Of a DNA stretch of 52,500 bases, positions 1 through 13,000 are shown one piece after another. The stretch's first letter is position 1. Each line of letters begins with the position of its first letter. The notes under the pieces are model-generated. The model was given only the letters and a program-made list of their open reading frames with translations. It did no database searches and was not told the origin of the DNA. The position numbers and the translations under genes were made by a program. Origin of the DNA: Glandiceps talaboti (taxonomy: Eukaryota > Hemichordata > Enteropneusta > Spengelidae); the NCBI RefSeq assembly GCF_964340395.1, contig NC_135565.1, forward strand, positions 5,896,642 to 5,949,141, given 5' to 3'.

Positions 1-39
1 TTTCACAAAGTTAACCTTCAACACTCACAAACTGAAAGG
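1..39 (-). repeat. Truncated copy of SLC6 exon 9 acceptor and exon head
   Basis: Read on the minus strand, this edge sequence carries a TTTCAG acceptor followed by codons for FVSVEG and then a TAA stop. Positions 14-39 match, without a mismatch over 26 bases, the acceptor and start of SLC6 exon 9 near 6351. It is a dispersed copy of the same unit that is tandemly repeated at 6352-6610. It lies downstream of exon 11, so it is not the next exon of this gene. Confidence 0.75.
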
Positions 40-51
40 CGGGATACACAC

Positions 52-62
52 ACGTATGCACG

Positions 63-106
<44 letters not shown>

Positions 107-247
107 TACACACACACATACACACACACGCACACGCATACACACACACACACACACACGCACGCACACGCACACGCACACATACACACACGCACACGCA
201 TACACACACACACGCACACGCATACACACACACACACGCACGCACGC

Positions 248-311
<64 letters not shown>

Positions 312-312
312 G
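52..312. repeat. (CA)n microsatellite with interruptions
   Basis: About 260 bases of alternating CA with scattered G and T interruptions (CG, TA). The long open frames here (repeated CV or TH residues) come from the dinucleotide and are not genes. Confidence 0.97.
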
Positions 313-734
313 TAAAAATAGCTAAAAATCACAAACGAATTCCACGATCCCCTAACATTTCATGCACACGTAAAGAGACAGTGAAACTATTCAAAGGATG
401 AAATGTAATACAAGTCTTCATATTTCCAACATGCTGTGCCAAAGTGTTATTAATCTAATTCATTTTGTTTTCTTTCACTGTTTGTAACAAGTTCATCTTG
501 TTACTGATTGCATGTCGACAATTGTATGAAATGAATATAATATAAACACTGCCGTATGCTGCCATCACCGGATATGAGCTGATGTTAAATTATCTAAGAA
601 CCATGCTCACATACTGCCTCTTTCAATTTAACGTTTAGCTGCTCAACTTGTTAAACATCATACGAAAATCAATAAAAGAACGTGCACATGGTACATTTAA
701 AACAGCGAGATTGAATCACCAATATAGTATCTTG
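313..734. other. Intergenic or intronic sequence without a recognisable feature
   Basis: AT-rich unique-looking sequence. I looked on the minus strand for the missing last SLC6 exon (TM12 and C-tail) and found no candidate with a plausible acceptor and frame. Confidence 0.5.
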
Positions 735-985
735 CGAAATTTAGTCTAAATGAAGTATACTAATATGCCACCATGCCGCAGACTATCAAATATGCAGACG
801 TCAAAACATTGGCGCCCATCTGTCTGTGTCTAATTTCATTACATTTATATATGGTTTATTTCATGTCCTAGACATTTTGATTGTCTTATTGTTACAGTAG
901 AACATACAGTTTCTTACTGGTTTCTGCGTGGTTGTATAGAACAGAGCCGCTGAACGGTAAATTGAAACGGGCTGTAGTATACTTA
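735..985. repeat. Dispersed repeat family A, copy 1
   Basis: About 220-250 bases align with two other places in the window, 38220-38465 and 44945-45165. Shared blocks include GCCACCATGC, a GTCAAAACAT block, ATGGTTTATTTCA, and GAGC-GCTGAACGG near the right end. The right edge stops at the splice donor of SLC6 exon 11. I do not recognise the family and see no coding capacity. Confidence 0.65.
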
Positions 986-986
986 C

Positions 987-1087
987 CCCACAAAGAGCTG
1001 GCGTAAAGAAAACCCAAGAGATAAAATTCCACATGTCAGGACGCCATCCTAACATCAACTCAAAGTGTTCGTACATACGTTTAGGAC
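987..1087 (-). CDS. SLC6 exon 11 (end of TM10 loop to TM11)
   Basis: The acceptor ...TTGCAG precedes GTCCTAAACG, completing the Gly codon split with exon 10. It encodes [16 protein letters not shown] and a tryptophan-rich segment ending ALCG, and ends at GGG|gtaagt in phase 0. The motif E-x-M-x-G-x-R-P is the usual SLC6 sequence between TM10 and TM11. Confidence 0.92.
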
Positions 1088-4000
1088 CTGCAATATGTCA
1101 TATATACAAATGAAACTATTTACCTCAAGCAGAGTGATGTTTAGTCTTTTACTGCACTGTTGTGTAACACTGATAGTTGTCATCGCCTAGCCCCCGAAAC
1201 CACTGCAACGCTTACTTGATAATGTGAACAATTTGTAATTACAATTGGTGAAAATGTATACCCAATAACCTGATTACAACCATGACGTTATTCAAATGAA
1301 GTTATTATGTAAGTGTACACCCAATAACCTGATTACCACTAATGACGTTATTCAAATGAAGTCATTATGTAAGTGTACACGCAGAGCAGAGGGGAACACG
1401 GGAGGGAAAGCATGAAGCATGTCAAGTGTATATGTGATTATTTACAAGTAATTAATATAAATTTAACACACAGGTGTTTGATAACGACTTGGGGGGGGGG
1501 GGGGGTCGGCTAACTGAATCAGCTTGAGTGGTTCTCAATAAAAGCTGGTTGGTTTCGAGTGCTAAGAGGAACGACGATAGTTACCATAGCTACCAATATA
1601 ACACAATAGCACAGTAAACTGGCTAGGCAGTGTTTGGTGAGACAAAACTCTTACGATAGTAACATTTACTAATTAAAATTTCATCGTCTGACTCAAGAAG
1701 AATCTTACCAACATTACAACATTTCATTATCGGAAATGATATGAGATGAGATGAGGTGAGGTGAGGGTGAGGTGAGCTGAGCTGAGCTGAGCTGAGATGA
1801 GGTGAGGCGAGATGGGGTGGGGTGGGGGTGAGGTGAGATGAGATGAGATGAGATGAGATGAGATGGGGGTGAGGTGAGATGAGATGAGGTGGAGGTGAGG
1901 TGAGGTGGTGAGGTGAGGTGAGGTGAGGTGAGGTGGGAGTGAGTTGAGGTGAGGTGGGGTGAGGTGGGGTGGGATGAGGTGAGGTGGGGGTGAGGTGAGG
2001 TGGAGGTGGGGTGAGGTGGGAGTGAGTTGAGGTGAGGTGGGGGTGAGGTGAGGTGAGGTGAGGTGGGAGTGAGTTGAGGTGAGGTGGGGGTGATGTGAGG
2101 TGGGGTGAGGTGAGGTGAGATGAGATGAGGTGGGAGTGAGTTGATGTGAGGTGGGAGTGAGTTGAGGTGAGGTGAGATGGGGGTGAGTTGAGGTGAGGTG
2201 GGGGTGAGGTGAGGTGAGGTGGGGTGAGGTGAGGTGAGATGAGATGAGGTGGGAGTGAGTTGATGTGAGGTGGGAGTGAGTTGAGGTGAGGTGAGATGGG
2301 GGTGAGTTGAGGTGAGGTGGGGGTGAGTTGAGGTGAGGTGGGGTGGGATGAGGTGAGGTGGGGGTGAGGTGAGGTGGAGGTGAGGTGAGGTGGGGGTGAG
2401 GTTAGGTGAGGTGAGGTGGGAGTGAGTTGAGGTGAGGTGAGGTGAGGTGAGATGAGATGAGATGAGATGAGGTGAGGTGAGATGAGGTGAGGTGAGGTGA
2501 GGTGAGGTTAGGTGAGATGAGATGAGATGAGATAAAACAAGATAAGAAAGGGTGTGCGAGAATTAATGTTTAGGGACTCTGGGTTTACACTTGGTAATGA
2601 AAATTTCTACTCATAGAGTCATAGAATCAAACGATACTGATGTAACATCGATCAGCGACATTTTGGGATTTTCTTCAAAGACTGTGATTAGAAATCTTTT
2701 GATTATGATTAGAAATCTTTTGATTATGATTAGAAATCTTTTGATTATGATTAGAAATCTTTTGATTATGATTAGAAATCTTTTGATTATGATTAGAAAT
2801 CTTTTGATTATGATTAGAAATCTTTTGATTGTGATTAGAAATCTTTTGATTATGATTAGAAATCTTTTGATTATGATTAGAAATCTTTTGATTGTGATTA
2901 GAAATCTTTTGATTATGATTAGAAATCTTTTGATTATGATTAGAAATCTTTTGATTGTGATTAGAAATCTTTTGATTATGATTAGAAATCTTTTGATTAT
3001 GATTAGAAATCTTTTGATTATGATTAGAAATCTTTTGATTATGATTAGAAATCTTTTGATTGTGATTAGAAATCTTTTGACTGTGATTAGAAATCTTTTG
3101 ATTATGATTAGAAATCTTTTGATTATGATTAGAAATCTTTTGATTGTGATTAGAAATCTTTTGATTGTGATTAGAAATCTTTTGATTGTGATTAGAAATC
3201 TTTTGATTATGATTAGAAATCTTTTGATTATGATTAGAAATCTTTTGATTGTGATTAGAAATCTTTTGATTGTGATTAGAAATCTTTTGATTATGATTAG
3301 AAATCTTTTGATTATGATTAGAAATCTTTTGATTATGATTAGAAATCTTTTGATTGTGATTAGAAATCTTTTGATTGTGATTAGAAATCTTTTGATTATG
3401 ATTAGAAATCTTTTGATTGTGATTAGAAATCTTTTGATTGTGATTAGAAATCTTTTGATTATGATTAGAAATCTTTTGATTGTGATTAGAAATCTTTTGA
3501 TTATGATTAGAAATCTTTTGATTGTGATTAGAAATCTTTTGATTATGATTAGAAATCTTTTGATTGTGATTAGAAATCTTTTGATTGTGATTAGAAATCT
3601 TTTGATTATGATTAGAAATCTTTTGATTGTGATTAGAAATCTTTTGATTGTGATTAGAAATCTTTTGATTATGATTAGAAATCTTTTGATTGTGATTAGA
3701 AATCTTTTGATTGTGATTAGAAATCTTTTGATTGTGATTAGAAATCTTTTGATTGTGATTAGAAATCTTTTGATTGTGATTAGAAATCTTTTGATTATGA
3801 TTAGAAATCTTTTGATTGTGATTAGAAATCTTTTGATTATGATTAGAAATCTTTTGATTGTGATTAGAAATCTTTTGACTGTGATGAGAAATTTTCATTA
3901 CAAAGAAAGGGTGTAGAGTTTTTCACTTTGGTCACACTTTTGAAAGCAACTAATAAGTTGTAAGATCGATCGGTTCTATAGAACAAATAACATAAACTGT

Positions 4001-7000
4001 CATCTAAATATGGTCGAAATATTTGGACTGATCTGTTGTCCATACTGCATAACTTACCATACACCCAGCCAATAGCAGCGGCTTGAAAAAATGAAACCCA
4101 CAGTAAAGCTATGCCGCTTGCTGAGTAGTAGTCAAAGATCTGGAAAACATACATACCGCCCTGCAAGGCAAATTAGGTTTAGTTTACATTGCTGACAGTT
4201 AATATAATATGGATATCAATCCTGTGTCGACATTATAGAATTTATTAATTATAGTGACCCAAGCTAGCTGAGTTTCTAGTCGTGTCAACTGATCAAAATA
4301 CTAATTATATAAAACCTACACGACGGATGATAAGGCCAAACCAAAACAAATTGTGTTTCCGATATCTTGACCAACCCTTGTTTAATCCTACACTTTTTTG
4401 TAAACATTAAATAAAAAAAGATTTAAAAAATTGTGTCTTTTTATTCTTGACCTTCAAGGCTTCATGCAGAATACCCCTATCACAGAAGGGGCATTCTGAC
4501 CGACATTTTGTTTGTTTTTGGGTGGAAACAATATTTTTTAATCACAAATAAAAACCATTAAAAAGATAACATAAACTAAATAAAATCCCGACCTACCTAC
4601 CTACCCTACTTAACTTTTCTGAAGCCATATTATCGGAAATACACAATTATGTTTTTTAAGCCTTATAATATTTCTATATTTTTTTTTATCATTTCAAGAG
4701 CAAGCTGTCATATGGCAAAGTTTTAAAAAATGTTGAATAACTTAAAGGAAAAGTGGTCCCCTTACGAGAATATACCTAGGACGACATTTCAGATGTCTGA
4801 ATACCACTAAAAGTAAATTAGTTCTTTGTATATATAAACGACTATTCTCGGTCTTTATGTAATATAACAAAAGAAACGTGAGGGGCATCATCTTGTTCGC
4901 CAATCCTTTACTTTCCTGTTAATACAATACTTGACGACAAATATATTGGATTCTCAAATGACGACATTTAGATATAATTTCGGCATCGATTTCAAGAATT
5001 AATGTGGTGACGTCAGATTTGTTTAATTGTTTTTTCAATTGTGAACAGGGTTTAAGTTTTATTGGACAAGTAACAGCAAAGGTGAAAAGAATTTGTATCC
5101 AAGGTGGCTTCTACATAAATACAAAACGGAAAGCCCAGAATAGATTCTGATAGTTTTGTACGTATTAGAAATACAGAAATGTCGGTAATTATCAGCAGAT
5201 TATTGTTGTTAAAAATTGTTTCTGGTCAGGACATTTTGTCTAAAGTGGTGCGACGATGCAATTTTTTTGTTCATTCTCAACAAACCTGTCACTCAATATA
5301 TTACATGTATTAATGGCAGTTACTGTTCGTTTTATTTTGTACTTTAGAGAAAGTGTGTATGTGAGGCAGATGTCATTTGCTTGTTCATGATTGGCTCGGC
5401 ATGCATATGTCTACACTGATTTAGGGAGGGTTATTTTCTTGTGTTTCCCCCGGATCTGCTGACTGCATGGACTAGCTAGACAAACACCCGACACGAGGGT
5501 GTTAAAGGGGTGTGCAATTGTCTCTTTTTTTGGCCTAACTGGTACCTACACCATGCACTCATTTTATCAACTATAAGTGAATGTGTTATGTCAGGTTACG
5601 CATCATATTAAGAGATTTAAAGGCGAGCAAAATAGGCTTGTTTCGCCTAAATAACCAGCATTTTTAAGAAGCTTAGAAACGCCCTTCATCACCAACCTTG
5701 CAGTACACGACCTCCACTAAAACAGAGTTACAAAAATTAGCTCTTCTCAGCAAACTTTGACAAAACGTATAGCTATATAGCTGCATTTCAGAGAGATTGC
5801 ACGTAAAAGTGTTCGGTGAAAATGGGTTGTCGTTGTTTTGTACCTAGAATTGATCAAGTCTTCTGACCCTTCACATCTCGACAATTAACACCACAGGGCA
5901 ATTAATTTTTTTCGCTGACGTATCAGTACTCAGACATCTGCGCTGCCGTAAAACGGCTAGTGATTTGCGACGATGGGCTGCTGTTTTCACTCTATCTTTA
6001 TTTGAATGACAAATTTAAACCCAGGTGTGTTCTTTTTTGTGGAATAGTGACCAGGGTGAGTGATTGCAAACAACTAGGTGGTGGTGGTGGTGGTGGTGGT
6101 GGTGGTGGGGAGTTGTAAATATTTTCCCTCATAAAACTAAAGTTTAAGAAATACATGAGCGAGATAAAAGTTGTTCTCCTTTGATTTCAGCATTTACAAC
6201 AAAATCTTACCTCCATAATGAGAATCAATCCGATGAAAAACCAGAATATACAGCAGACGAGAATAAAGAATGGTTTCCTATACGTTCCAACTCGTAGTTG
6301 TTGTGGAAACAAATCACATATAGAAGTCACAAAACCTTCAACACTCACAAACTGAAAGGTGAAAGGTGAAAGGTGAAAGGTGAACAAGTCATTTATAGAA
6401 GTCACAAAGCCTTCGACACTCACAAACTGAAAGGTGAAAGGTAAACAAGTCACACATAAAAGTCACAAAACCTTCAACACTCACAAACTGAAAGGTGAAA
6501 GATAAACAAGTCACATACTGAAGTCACAAAACCTTCAACACTCACAAACTGACAGGTGAAAGGTAAACAAGTCACATATAAAAGTCACAAAACCTTCCAC
6601 ACCTTCAAAACCTTGAAAAGTGTAGCTGTCACTAAAGTGTAAGGGAACGATCGTTATTCCTATAGCTTGTCACGGGAATAGTGGAAACAATGTTTATGAT
6701 AGCATACAGAGCTTGCATAAGGAAGAAAAATGTCTGAAATGTCAGTATTTGACATTAATAGAATAAATACCTCACTGTCAAGTCCCAACAAAATGAGCAT
6801 AAAGAAGAACAATATAGACCAGAGTGGGGCTATAGGCATTTCTGCTATCGCTGCTGGATAAGCTATGAATGCCAGACCAGGACCTGTAACCAATGGAAAA
6901 ATATGAAAACATTATGTTTGACCCTTGAACTCGTCGATGTAGTAGATAGCACGGAACTTCTAAAGGTCAATTCGTTTATGTTTGAAAATAATACGCATAC

Positions 7001-10000
7001 ACGTGCGTGGAATGATGTCATAGCATAAGTGTGATGTCATAGATAATGATTCTCTAGATATGATGTCATAACAGCAAATATTACGTCATTTTAATAACGT
7101 GAGTTTATAGCTATGTTGTAACTGATATGATGTCATAACATAGAGTGTAATGTCATTGCATGATGTCATAGAATTATATAGATTATGTCATTTCCGAAAG
7201 TGTCACTGTACAGTTAGGATGTAATCGCATAAAATGTGACGGCATAACCTAAAGTGTGGTGTAATGAAATAAAATGTGAACATCACTGAATAAAGTGTGA
7301 TTTCATATCTCTCATGTAATCGCACAAAATGTGTCATATCCAAAATTGTGATGTCATAGCATAAAGTTTGAATGTCAGTGCATCACATCTGTGATGTAAT
7401 CGCATCAAATATGATGTCATAACCTAGGATGTGATGTCATAACTGTATAATATAACTGTCATGTGTAGCTATGATGTCATAGCATAAAGTATGATGTCAT
7501 CGCTATGACTTCATGGTGTAACTGATTTTGTATCGTTAAAAACCAAAGTATGGAATTTGATGTCATAACATAAAGCATGATGTCATGGCATAGAGTGTGA
7601 TGTCATAACTATGATGTCATAGCACTATATGTGATGCCAAAGCACAGATTGTGACGTCATAGCCTAAATTTTTATGTCATCACATTTAGTATCTGATGCC
7701 ATAGCATAATGTTTGACGTCATAACACAAGGCGTTATGTCATAACATACCTGATTTTGCAACCTTCTCGACTGGCACGTCATATTTATTTGCCATGAAAC
7801 CAAGTACAGAAAATATAACAAACCCGCCAAGAAGACTGGTCCCACTATTGAAACACGCAAATGTAATACAGTCCCTGGAATAAAAAAAATGAGATTCAAT
7901 TTTGTTCTTGTTGTATATATTTCTGAATAGTCTGGAAGGAGAAGAAGTATTCACATAGTAGGGTATGTGAATATGTACCGCGGTTTTGAAGTCCTCCCCT
8001 TTTCGACCCATGTAGAATTTTTACTCTCCATTTTCCAAGCCATTATGTACAGGTTTGACCCACTTATTTGAATGCACATACGATTTTTGATCCCACTTTT
8101 AACTCCACTTTTTAAATCTTTGTAGAACTGTTGATACTGTACTTATCACCCAGCCAAGTACCTCCACCCCCTCCAGGTTTTCAAACTAATATTCTTTACG
8201 ATAGGCGAGGTGCTATGCTTCCTGGAAATATGGACTTGTGATAAATCGGGGACATAGATATTTCTAATGTAATGCAACAAGTGTATACATATGTATTACC
8301 TTTAAGTGTCATACTAACTTACAAATCATAATGTCTCGAATGTTACACATTTTGTGGGATACGTAGACCAAGTCTTAAGCTTTGCAAAAGAAAATACCGA
8401 ATACAGACAGAGGGGCAGACAGAGAGGCAGACAGAGAGACAGAGAGGCAGACAGAGAGGCAGACAGACAGAGAGGCAGACAGAGAGGCAGACAGACAGAC
8501 AGACAGACAGACATTTTACCCTCACTTCTGTACAATTCTTCTCGCTATATGTATTCATTTCATTAGTTGTTCTACAAAACAGTATAAGAACAATCACCTG
8601 TAGAAATTGTTATGAAACTTGTTATAACTGCCCAATGCTACAAGTGTACCAAGACCAATGGAATAAGAGAAGAAAATCTGGGTGCCAGCATCAATCCATA
8701 CCTACATGGAAAAACAGAGTAATCGACAGTAATAGACCATTCAATTAAACAACGCCCTCTACTGGTCGTGTAAATTTTATAAAATATAACATTCTCAGAC
8801 ACATATTCTTTCTATACGACTTCCGTGCTATGTGAATAGTGCCCTAGAATAAATAGAATGTCACTCACTATATAGTGCCCCAATATGCAAATTAAGGTCA
8901 CTATTGGCCAATAGTCCATAACATGTGGTACGATCTAAGCCAATCACAGAAGGCCATATGAACATGATGTGTTATAAAGTGAATTATATATGATCATGTT
9001 TCGTTATACCATTGACAACAGAGAAAAATGTGCAGCATCTTGCTTCTCTCAGTTAATACCATGGCAGGATCAAATTAAGCACCGCAAAATGTTCTTCACA
9101 TTTTAATAGTAATGAATTAACAATACTTTCACGGGACTATGTCAATTTCACTATGAACTTTGACCTTATTTATGAATATTCATGAGGTTATCTCGTACTC
9201 ACCTGACTTTCCTTTAATTTGTCGATGTTAGGTCTCAAATAAAAAATGATACCATTCAAGGCGCCTTCAAGTGTGACAGCACGAATTAAAAGGATGAACA
9301 GCAATATGTAGGGAAAAGTAGCAGTAAAATACACCACCTGAAATGAAAGATTGTAGTGATTGCTTTTGAGTGATACTACAACACCTCGGTAATACTCTAC
9401 TGCGCATGTACTTTGCAATCACACACACACAAAACTGTTTTGTTACTATCGTCTTCATAAACCTTGACTACACCACTTTTAAAATTCCTGGTGAAATAAA
9501 GTCACTATGTGGACGTCTTCGGACTCCTTGCATTTGTCAAGACAAAGGGACTTCAGTAGTTGTGATGTTGTCATCACTAGATGCTTTCCCATAAACCCTT
9601 GCAGGAAAAACACCAAAAATGGCTGAACACTTGTCAAGTGCAGTATAGTAGGGCTCCATTGCAAGATTTCAAAGTTGAATAAGTTACCGGGGTGTTATGT
9701 TATTTTATCACCCAAAACCATATTAAAAGTTGCAACTATACAAACAAATGGCATTGTAGACACTGATGGTAGTTCTGATAATACTACTACGGAATCCAAC
9801 CTATCGGCAAACTAAGATAGAATCTAACTAGAATTTGTTTGTAGCAAACGAGTAGATATAGGCTGGCAATGGACTATGCTGTAATTACACTCACAATAGG
9901 ATGGCAAGTTTCGTCAAGTGGTCATACATTCAAACTCAACTCATTATAATTTATCAGTGTTTATACTATTTATACCACATGATGATTATATCCACATAAC

Positions 10001-13000
10001 CAAGGCACAGCTATCACCCACTCGTGTGATCTACCACAAGCAACAACAATAGTTTTTTTTTGTTATATCTTTAATAGTTTGCCGATAGCTTGCTTTCCAC
10101 AGCAGTACTTGGCTAGTCGTACGTACCCTTCCAGTTGATCGTACTCCTTTGAACACACACAGATAGACGAGTATCCATACACCGAATAGTGATAACGCCA
10201 TCTCCCAGTTAACTGTTCCCATTTCATGCAAACCATCCGATAACCTCAAAGTTTTTCTCCTAGTTGTTGTAGATTTAAAAAGAAATATCTATGTATTTAA
10301 GCCATTCAACAACTATTGCTGAAATGTACTGCGATGCTGGAAAATCACCGTGGGTTATTTTAAGGAAAAGTTCTATATTTATGATTGATTGTGGTGGTGG
10401 TGGTGGTGGTGGTGGTGGTGGTGGTGGTGGTGGTCATTAAAAATGTCAACAATTTAAAAATTTAAATTTAAATATAAAAAAATGAAAAATAAATGAAAAA
10501 TTAAGAAAATTAGATAAATTGAGAAGCAAGAACATTTAGGACTGTACACTAATGATTTATTATATTATATATGAGCTATGTACATCATTTTATCATTCCG
10601 CTCAGGTTTTCTCATTTTACCCCACATAAAGGCAATTTTTCCGCATTATTTCTATCCTTCGATAGCTCAGTTGGTAGAGGAAAACCAGTCATCCTTAGGT
10701 CACTGGTTCGAATCCTGCTCGAAGGAGTATTATTTTCTTCTTCAAATCTCCAAATTAAACTGAAGAAGTACTCTTATTTTAAAAGCAACTGTAAGCTATC
10801 GAAGGATAGAATAAAGACAGAAAAAATCTTTATGATCAACTGACCAACCATTCATTTTGAAGGGGTTACGATTAAAAAAAAATAGAATATTATAAGTACG
10901 GACGCCCTAATTATAGCATTTGGTCACGTGCTAGGGGGTCAACTAGAACCGGTAGGTTGCTTTGTATTATTGTGTGAATTCAAGTACAGATGGGGACGAA
11001 GTGGAATAGTGAACATCGTTATAATTATGGTGTTCCAATTTCTATCACACAGTAAAATGAACAAATAGAATTGTATGATCATGGGAGTGGCATATCACCA
11101 AATCAATTACCATAGCAACAATTGGCACCAAGCCTTCGATAGCTCAGTTGGTAGAGCGGAGGACTGTAGAGGCACAGCTGTTATCCTTAGGTCGCTGGTT
11201 CGAATCCGGCTCGAAGGAGTCTTTTTTCTTATTTTTTTATCATATCATTGCAAATCAGATAAAGGGATTAGACTAAATATATTCGTCGTATGGTGGCGCC
11301 CTATTGTCACCCCAACCCCTCTCACTGCTTGGAGTGTGTTGGGGGGGGGGGCAGGGCAGGCTGACGAAACACCCAAATACAGTATGTCTTACAGACTTAT
11401 AATCAAATTGTTTTAATCAATGTATTTCGTACTCTCAACGCATTTTCGTTTTGGAGAAACTTCAAAACTAAAGCAAGTGATTAAAACAGGAATACATCAT
11501 TTTGAGTCAAGACATTTTGTACATATATGAGATTAGATCATAGGACATGATCCACTAAATCAATCAGTATCACTATCAGCGTGGTCTGGTATTGGTGTGT
11601 TTGATTTTCACACTGTATTATAATCCAAGTTTGGTTTGGTCAAAAAATTGTAAGTTACCACCAAAGAAACGCCAATAACGCCTTCGATAGCTCAGTTGGT
11701 AGAGCGGATGACTGTAAACGCATTTCTTTCACAAGACAAGCCGTCGGGTTTGTCTTTTAATAAAAGGGGAAAAAACGGATGACTGTAGAGTGAAAGCTGT
11801 CATCCTTAGGTCGCTGGTTCGAATCCGGCTCGAAGGAGTAATTTTAATTTGTTTTGAAATTATTATTATCATTTTATTATTACTTAGTTTGAAGACACTG
11901 AGCAAACTATCACCTGTATGATTCATTTTCATTTGCCCAACTCATAATTTTACGTTTCATTTTGATTTCAACTATTCCTATAAAAAGTACATTTGATATA
12001 GCTTTTGACTATCATCCGTTTTAATTAGGAAAAATAAAATTGAAAATAACTCCTATATCATATTAAGTTTCAAGACACCACATAAATTTGTTAAATGCTT
12101 ACTTCCAATAACTTACATCATGCATGTATATGCATTTTATGTATAATCATTTGCATATGACCCTGTAGTTTATAGGTCTCTCGTAAATCATGTAAAATTC
12201 TGCTTAGAAACAAAATGGCGTCCCTAGTTACCTGCAAGATTTTCGTAGCGCGGGACCCAGAGTCGTACTTTTGTGTTTCGGATGACTGTAGCTGCAATAA
12301 TTGTAGCTTTGTTTTTATTTACAATATTTTTTTTATTCTTTTCTATATTTCATTTTGTGTGACTCAATATTTCTTCGTTTTACTTTTTATTTTCTCACTG
12401 AGTGAAGGACTGAGAATGCCGGAGCGAAACCGCTACAGTTCCTGCAATAAGAATAACTGTTTCAGTGCTAAGCTTTCTTTCACAGGTGAGTAGGATTATT
12501 TGAACATGCAGATACAGATACAGTTAAATTTAAAATAACCAGTGCATGTATACTCACTCCCAGAATTCAACCACAGAAGCAACCGGTTCTCCAGTGAAAT
12601 TGTACGTAGAGTTTGTGAAATTGTTCTTAATAATGTAATCATCCACGCAGTTGGGAGTGTTCCAGCTATTACCACACGTATTCCACGGTAGTTCTGTTCT
12701 GAATGACAACACCATGTAATACATTGCCCAGGCAAGGATTACAACGTAGTAGATACAAAGCCACTGTACAATGATAGTATTGGCAAAACCAATGCCTACA
12801 GATGAGATTACAGAATATTTTAATAATGCTGTGAGTAAAGTGCAGAATATTTCAAAAAAAGCCCCAAATAATGATGTGAGTAAAGTTACTTGATTACAAG
12901 GACATCAAACCCATTCTTAGTATATGTTCTATTTGTGTCCATGTGAAGGTCGGTGCACTTTTAAACAACAGGTGTCCCTCTAAGGTCCCCGTCCCTCGTC

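Larger units (their letters stand above)
1088..4057 (-). other. SLC6 intron 10
   Basis: About 3 kb, dominated by tandem arrays (listed separately: a 59-60 bp duplication, a G15 run, a GGTGA array and a 21-bp array). The remaining sequence shows no gene. Confidence 0.85.
10260..12557 (-). other. SLC6 intron 3 hosting tRNA-Tyr copies
   Basis: A 2.3-kb intron containing three tRNA-Tyr-derived sequences on the plus strand, opposite to the host gene, within 1.2 kb. Other content is a (GGT)n run and AT-rich DNA. Confidence 0.85.

Noticed and set aside
11-325. Four overlapping frames of repeated CV or TH residues
   Set aside because: Translation of a (CA)n tract.
2591-3916. 441-codon plus-strand frame and 407-codon minus-strand frame of heptad-like repeats
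   Set aside because: Both are direct consequences of a stop-free 21-bp minisatellite inside an intron. There is no homology, and codon variation follows the DNA unit.
8326-8603. Frames of repeated CLSV or READ residues
   Set aside because: Translation of the CAGA/GAGG microsatellite.
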